Source of the DNA: BJ22 sp021298375
GTDB lineage: Bacteria; Planctomycetota; Planctomycetia; Pirellulales; Pirellulaceae
Direction of reading: 5' to 3'
Length of the DNA stretch: 64,000 nt
Assembly: GCA_046343015.1 (NCBI GenBank)
Contig: JBKDOL010000049.1
Location: forward strand, 1 to 64,000
The notes under the pieces are model-generated. The model made no database searches, was not told the DNA's origin, and saw only the letters and a list, made by a program, of their open reading frames with translations. Position numbers and translations under genes: made by a program. Positions 60,453 to 64,000 of this stretch are shown piece by piece (the stretch's first letter is position 1; every line of letters begins with the position of its first letter).

Positions 60453-61165
60453 TCTGGGCTAACAGGTTTTCGCTAGTCTGTTTCTGGATGATTGCCGGTG
60501 GGTTCGGTCTGGCCGATGGTTTTTCCCAAACGAACGGAGCCGACTCGCAGGCCGACCGGACAGCGCAAGAGCCAGCCGACAGTTCGGTCTCAACCCGGGT
60601 CAGGGAAGAGCAACCGGAGTGGTTCGAGGAAGGCTGGCGCACGCTGGGTGAAGTTGAGCAAATTAGCGTCAGTGTTGAAGGGCAAGCGACCGAGGCGCTT
60701 GCCGAGCGCGAGTTGCTGGAAAAACTGCGGCGGGCAATTCTCGAACAGTTGGGCTTTGAGCGGCCCGAAGATCCACAGGTCTTGCCCGAGTTGAGCCGAC
60801 GTTTCATTCGTGAGCAGTTACTCGTGAGCGATCATTTATCGCTGTTTCCCTATCAGGATGAACTGACTGCGGAGGCAGCCCGGATCGAGGGCAAGAAGCC
60901 TTGGCCCTACTATCGCGGATACGCCGAAGCGCAATTGACGCCACAACTGCGGGAGTTGGTTGAACGTTGGAAACAGCTCCCCGCCCTTCGCGATTCCCTG
61001 CGCTGGGTTGGAGTCGGATCGTTTGGCATCCTCGGGGCTGTCGCCATCCTGTTTGGCTATCTCAAGGCGGACCATCTCACACAAAGCCACTACACCCGCC
61101 GAATGCAGACCGCTGCGCTGCTCGCACTGGCGGTCCTGTTTGGGTTGGTCGCTTGGCTGATTTAA
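60449..61165 (+). CDS. Membrane protein coupled to the kinase gene, unknown
   Basis: A 238-residue protein with a signal sequence (VCFWMIAGGFGLADGF), a soluble helical, Glu-rich region with a short beta-type part (EVEQISVSVEGQATEALAER), and two C-terminal membrane helices at about 190-207 and 220-237. Translation starts at GTG overlapping the kinase TGA by four bases, a strong sign of coupled expression. It may be the periplasmic or membrane partner of the kinase. No known family recognised. Confidence 0.75.
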   Translation: MIWANRFSLVCFWMIAGGFGLADGFSQTNGADSQADRTAQEPADSSVSTRVREEQPEWFEEGWRTLGEVEQISVSVEGQATEALAERELLEKLRRAILEQLGFERPEDPQVLPELSRRFIREQLLVSDHLSLFPYQDELTAEAARIEGKKPWPYYRGYAEAQLTPQLRELVERWKQLPALRDSLRWVGVGSFGILGAVAILFGYLKADHLTQSHYTRRMQTAALLALAVLFGLVAWLI

Positions 61166-61199
61166 CCCTCTCACGTGATTGCTCGGGCGCCAGGCAATG

Positions 61200-61226
61200 A
61201 AAAACCCCGGAGTTTTCGCTCCGGGG
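61200..61226 (-). terminator. Intrinsic terminator of the PEP-CTERM gene
   Basis: An 8-bp perfect stem CCCCGGAG/CTCCGGGG with a 6-nt loop, followed on the minus strand by five T. It lies 77 bp past the PEP-CTERM stop codon. Confidence 0.85.
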
Positions 61227-61302
61227 TAACGCAGTTGTTTTGTTGAGCCCGCAACTCGTGGTCACAAGGCAGTGAGTTTGTCCTCGATGGGACGACTGGC
61301 CA

Positions 61303-62223
61303 TCAACTGCGACGCCGCCGGAAAGCAAGTCCTGCCAAGCCGAGAGTCAGGATACTCAAAGTCGAGGGTTCGGGAACACCAACGATTGGAGCATTAAAGA
61401 CAGTATCAGTTCCTGCGACATTCATCGAAATCCGGACACTGGACGGCGCGGGGAACCCGGCAACATTTCCAATTCCGGTGAACGAAGAATTGAGACCAAA
61501 CGGATTGTTGACGCCGTAAATATTTCGCAAGGCAGTGACATCAATCAGCATCTGCCACGAACCTTGACCGGCGTGGAGACCAAAAACCCGCGCGGGCCAG
61601 TCATAACTGACGCCGGACCCGAAACCACCAACAATTTGTTGGGGATTACTGGGGCCACCATAGGAAGTACCCTGACCCGTTTGCATCGTCAGGTTTTGCA
61701 TCCAAAAGTTTGACGTATCATGCTGAATCGAGTAATCCTTTTGCTCCGACCACGACGAAGCGCTGAATCGGCCGTCTGTACCCCCGACCGATGAGGCCGC
61801 TTGGTAACTATCGCTGTCGAGGTCGAACTTGATTGTCTGGAACGGAGACGAAGACGATATTGGAGCGACGGACGATCCGCTGATGCCTTTCACGCCGATT
61901 CCAAGAATAAAGTTGCCGTTAGTGAATGCTCCGGAACTGAAACTGCCTGTGCCGAACCCGGTGGTGCCACCGGTTGGTCCACCACCTGTGGGCGTTCCCG
62001 TTTTTGTGTGGTTGTTGAAAGCAAAAGTAGTCATGTAAATCTGGTACTGATTATTCGTGCCGCCGCCGGCCCAGATGCCGAGGCTGTTGGACATCCCAAC
62101 AGGAGTCCAGCCACTCCAAGACGCACCGCCATTAATGTCCTGGGCGTGAGCGCTTGCGAGAGCGAAAAACAGACCGAGCAGGAGGCTCGATTGAGCCAAC
62201 AAAGCGCGCGAAGAAAGTCGCAT
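61303..62223 (-). CDS. PEP-CTERM sorting domain protein
   Basis: A 306-residue exported protein. It has a signal peptide (LLAQSSLLLGLFFALASAHA), a Gly/Ser/Asn-rich beta-type body, and a classic C-terminal sorting signal VPEPSTLSILTLGLAGLAFR followed by a basic RRRS end. In PEP-CTERM systems an exosortase cleaves at PEP and the protein goes to the envelope or extracellular matrix. No exosortase gene is in this window. GAGGTG before ATG and a downstream terminator support a single-gene transcript. Confidence 0.93.
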   Translation of the reverse strand: MRLSSRALLAQSSLLLGLFFALASAHAQDINGGASWSGWTPVGMSNSLGIWAGGGTNNQYQIYMTTFAFNNHTKTGTPTGGGPTGGTTGFGTGSFSSGAFTNGNFILGIGVKGISGSSVAPISSSSPFQTIKFDLDSDSYQAASSVGGTDGRFSASSWSEQKDYSIQHDTSNFWMQNLTMQTGQGTSYGGPSNPQQIVGGFGSGVSYDWPARVFGLHAGQGSWQMLIDVTALRNIYGVNNPFGLNSSFTGIGNVAGFPAPSSVRISMNVAGTDTVFNAPIVGVPEPSTLSILTLGLAGLAFRRRRS

Positions 62224-62592
62224 GATGACACCTCAAAAAAAGCCGATGGAAGTGGGAAGAAAGGCTTTAACAACGCCTTAAAGGTGCGGAAGCAGGCGCG
62301 CGCCCTTCGGCCTGCCATCGCGTGAGCGAATTTTTGACTGGCTGCTCCCAGATTTCAACCTGAGTCGCTGGAAATGCCGCAAAAATCGCGCATTCCTCAC
62401 TGGCAACTTCGGTTTGACCCCGCGGTTTGTCGGTCGCCAAGCATCAGTCTTTTGAGGCCTGCGAATTCTGCCCGGCTGGTTATTCCTGCGGCACTCCGCC
62501 ATCTCGACCTGGACTTTACAGCCACCACACGGCTCGCCATGTGAAAACGGATACCGGGCACAAGAAGCCGCACCTCAGCCCGCTCAGCCCTC
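62224..62592. other. Intergenic region upstream of the PEP-CTERM gene
   Basis: 369 bp. It holds the 9-bp stop-linked repeat of the next gene (62569-62595) and a small AAGGC/GCCTT inverted repeat near 62265. No gene or clear promoter seen. Confidence 0.45.
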
Positions 62593-62595
62593 TCA
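62569..62595 (-). repeat. 9-bp repeat beginning at a stop codon, three copies
   Basis: On the coding strand TGAGAGGGC, TGAGCGGGC and TGAGGTGCG follow one another, the first starting at the real stop codon; all three TGA are in frame. Short and imperfect, so weaker than the three other cases. Confidence 0.75.
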
Positions 62596-64000
62596 GCGGG
62601 GCAAATCACTGAATTGCCAGAGAGAATGCCGGACCCGCTGGTTGCCAGAGTGGAAGGTGCGCGACGAGTAGCCGCCAAAGCACCGATAAAAGTTGAAACC
62701 CGCCGCCAAGGTCGCCTCGACTTCCTCAGGACTCAAATTCAGGTCGGACGACTCGGCCTCGGGGTCAAATCCCAGTGACTTGCCAGCCGCCCCCGCCTGC
62801 TCCAAACCGTACCTCGTCCATAGTTCGACCGCATTGCCCAGTTGCTGATTGTCGAGAAACAACAGGCCAGTGCTGCCGCCCTGCTCTGCCGCCGGGCCGA
62901 ACCAGCGACCGGTTGGCGCTGGGCCATTGCTTTGACCAGGGGCGACCGGGTTGAGCAACCGCGACGTCAGCTCGGGAAAATAACCGAGCGCCAACAATTG
63001 TTCATTGATTGCAGCATGGGGCAGCCAGTCAGCAGTCAGACCCATCTCAGCTGGGAGTGGAAAACTGAATTGCGTGCCTTGGGCAAGAATCGTCCGCGTC
63101 GGGTCGGGGATTTCCAGAGCCTCGGGAATCTCACCTCCGCCGATTTCTTTGACATCTTCCAGCGCCTGTCGCGCGATCTCCAAGTACCGGGAGCCGACCT
63201 CCTGCATTGCAGCGGTATCCTTGACGCTCATCATCAACACGGCGCCGGGCAGCGGCAAAGGAGTCGCGGCAGGAGGCATGGCGGCATGCCAACTGCTGCG
63301 GGCAATGGACAGGTCGACAATCAGCCCCCATTCTTCCCCAGTCAACTGCGGCAGCAAGCGGCCGAAAGTGGTTTCGGACAAACTTCGCAGCAAGGGAGTC
63401 AGCTGATCCAGTACGATGGCCGAAATCTCGGCTTGCTCCAAATCCTCGGCCAGCAGCGGACCATATTCCTCGAGGCTCGTAAATAACTTGCTTGCGTACT
63501 TGCTGATGATTTGCCATTGCTCCGCCGTCGACTGGTCGCGAGTGAACGCGGCCAGAAGCGGAGCCGCCCTCAATTGACCGGGAAGTCGCAGGGGCTGTGT
63601 GTTTCCATTTTCGGCGGGTTGGTCAAACTCGTATGCGAATCCCTCAATCCCTTCGGGAGTCAATTGCCCGAAACTGAGCCGCGCCCCTGGGGTCGATTCG
63701 AACGCCTTCATCTCACTGGCGAATTGCCTTGCCTCGGACCGGAATGATTCCATCAGTCCCAGCAACTCGCTCTCCGAAAGCAGCTCACTTTGTCCTGCTG
63801 CGACGATTTGATTAAATAGATTTGCGGCGCCTTTCGCGAGGTCGTCCCAAGTCGACTGGCTCAAGCGGACGAACTCGGCCGACTGGTAACTGGCGAAACA
63901 AAGGGGACGCCCCGAAGCGCGGGCCTCCTGCAGCGGCTTGAGTTGCGGTTGGTCCACCAGCAGCGGTCCGCTCCCCAGTTTCTGGAGGTGATCAAAGCTG
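62593..64000 (-). CDS. Unknown protein, 5' end outside window
   Basis: The frame is open to the right edge, so at least 468 residues of the C-terminal part are seen and the true start lies outside. The protein is rich in Gln, Glu, Leu and Ala, largely helical, with segments such as FGRLLPQLTGEEWGLIVDLS, AVLMMSVKDTAAMQEVGSRY and LLFLDNQQLGNAVELWTRYG. It has no membrane helix in the visible part and no motif I recognise. The regular composition and length (no stop for 1.4 kb) make it a real gene. Its stop codon starts a 9-bp tandem repeat. Confidence 0.8.
   Translation of the reverse strand, partial: SFDHLQKLGSGPLLVDQPQLKPLQEARASGRPLCFASYQSAEFVRLSQSTWDDLAKGAANLFNQIVAAGQSELLSESELLGLMESFRSEARQFASEMKAFESTPGARLSFGQLTPEGIEGFAYEFDQPAENGNTQPLRLPGQLRAAPLLAAFTRDQSTAEQWQIISKYASKLFTSLEEYGPLLAEDLEQAEISAIVLDQLTPLLRSLSETTFGRLLPQLTGEEWGLIVDLSIARSSWHAAMPPAATPLPLPGAVLMMSVKDTAAMQEVGSRYLEIARQALEDVKEIGGGEIPEALEIPDPTRTILAQGTQFSFPLPAEMGLTADWLPHAAINEQLLALGYFPELTSRLLNPVAPGQSNGPAPTGRWFGPAAEQGGSTGLLFLDNQQLGNAVELWTRYGLEQAGAAGKSLGFDPEAESSDLNLSPEEVEATLAAGFNFYRCFGGYSSRTFHSGNQRVRHSLWQFSDLPR

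Noticed and set aside
1..64000. CRISPR arrays, insertion sequences, prophage genes
   Set aside because: All tandem repeats are short (9-17 bp) without spacers, and no transposase, integrase or phage-type gene is present.

Overview
The window is about 60% GC, carries no rRNA or tRNA genes, and reads as a chromosomal segment of a flagellated planctomycete. Pirellulales is my guess; that rank is inference. The evidence is a set of families that are typical of or enriched in Planctomycetota: a DUF1559 H-X9-DG prepilin-like protein, a BBP7-type outer membrane protein, a DUF1571 protein, a PEP-CTERM protein, and a membrane Ser/Thr kinase next to an FHA-like protein.

Layout. 1-9.6 kb is housekeeping metabolism: the end of pheT, a small membrane protein, a eukaryote-like NADP isocitrate dehydrogenase, a Pta-type acyltransferase, an enoyl-CoA hydratase family protein, mtnA, ald, then sucC-sucD behind a clear sigma-70-like promoter. 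9.7-29.5 kb is a large flagellar locus built as two divergent blocks. The minus block (flgF-flgG-flgA-flgH-flgI-flgJ(N)-flgN-flgK-flgL) encodes rod, P and L rings and hook-filament junction. The plus block (fliL-fliM-fliN-fliO-fliP-flhA-small membrane protein-sigma28-small Cys protein-two lipoproteins) encodes switch, export gate and regulator, and ends at an intrinsic terminator at 29434-29469. fliQ, fliR and flhB are not here.

29.5-40.6 kb holds a BBP7 protein, infC (with an AUU start), thrS, a DUF1559 protein, a TIM-barrel isomerase/epimerase-like protein and mtaB. 38.4-51.4 kb is rich in peptidases (S9 and M16 in tandem, S41, M42), with a nitroreductase, a small lipoprotein, a DUF1571 protein, an alpha/beta hydrolase and a SpoU RNA methyltransferase. 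51.4-55.9 kb is a YtrA-like GntR/ABC ATPase/ABC permease operon with a palindromic operator candidate. 56-61.2 kb has a coiled-coil protein and an FHA-like/kinase/membrane protein cluster. 61.3-64 kb has a PEP-CTERM protein and a truncated unknown.

The most unusual signal is at gene ends. At infC, thrS and the S9 peptidase (and more weakly at the last gene) the stop codon is part of a short tandem repeat (17, 14, 15 and 9 bp units), so each copy supplies another stop codon. For infC and thrS the unit length places stops in all three frames. Similar 15-17 bp tandem repeats occur at five other intergenic sites. I know of no description of this arrangement and regard it as the best candidate for something new in the window.
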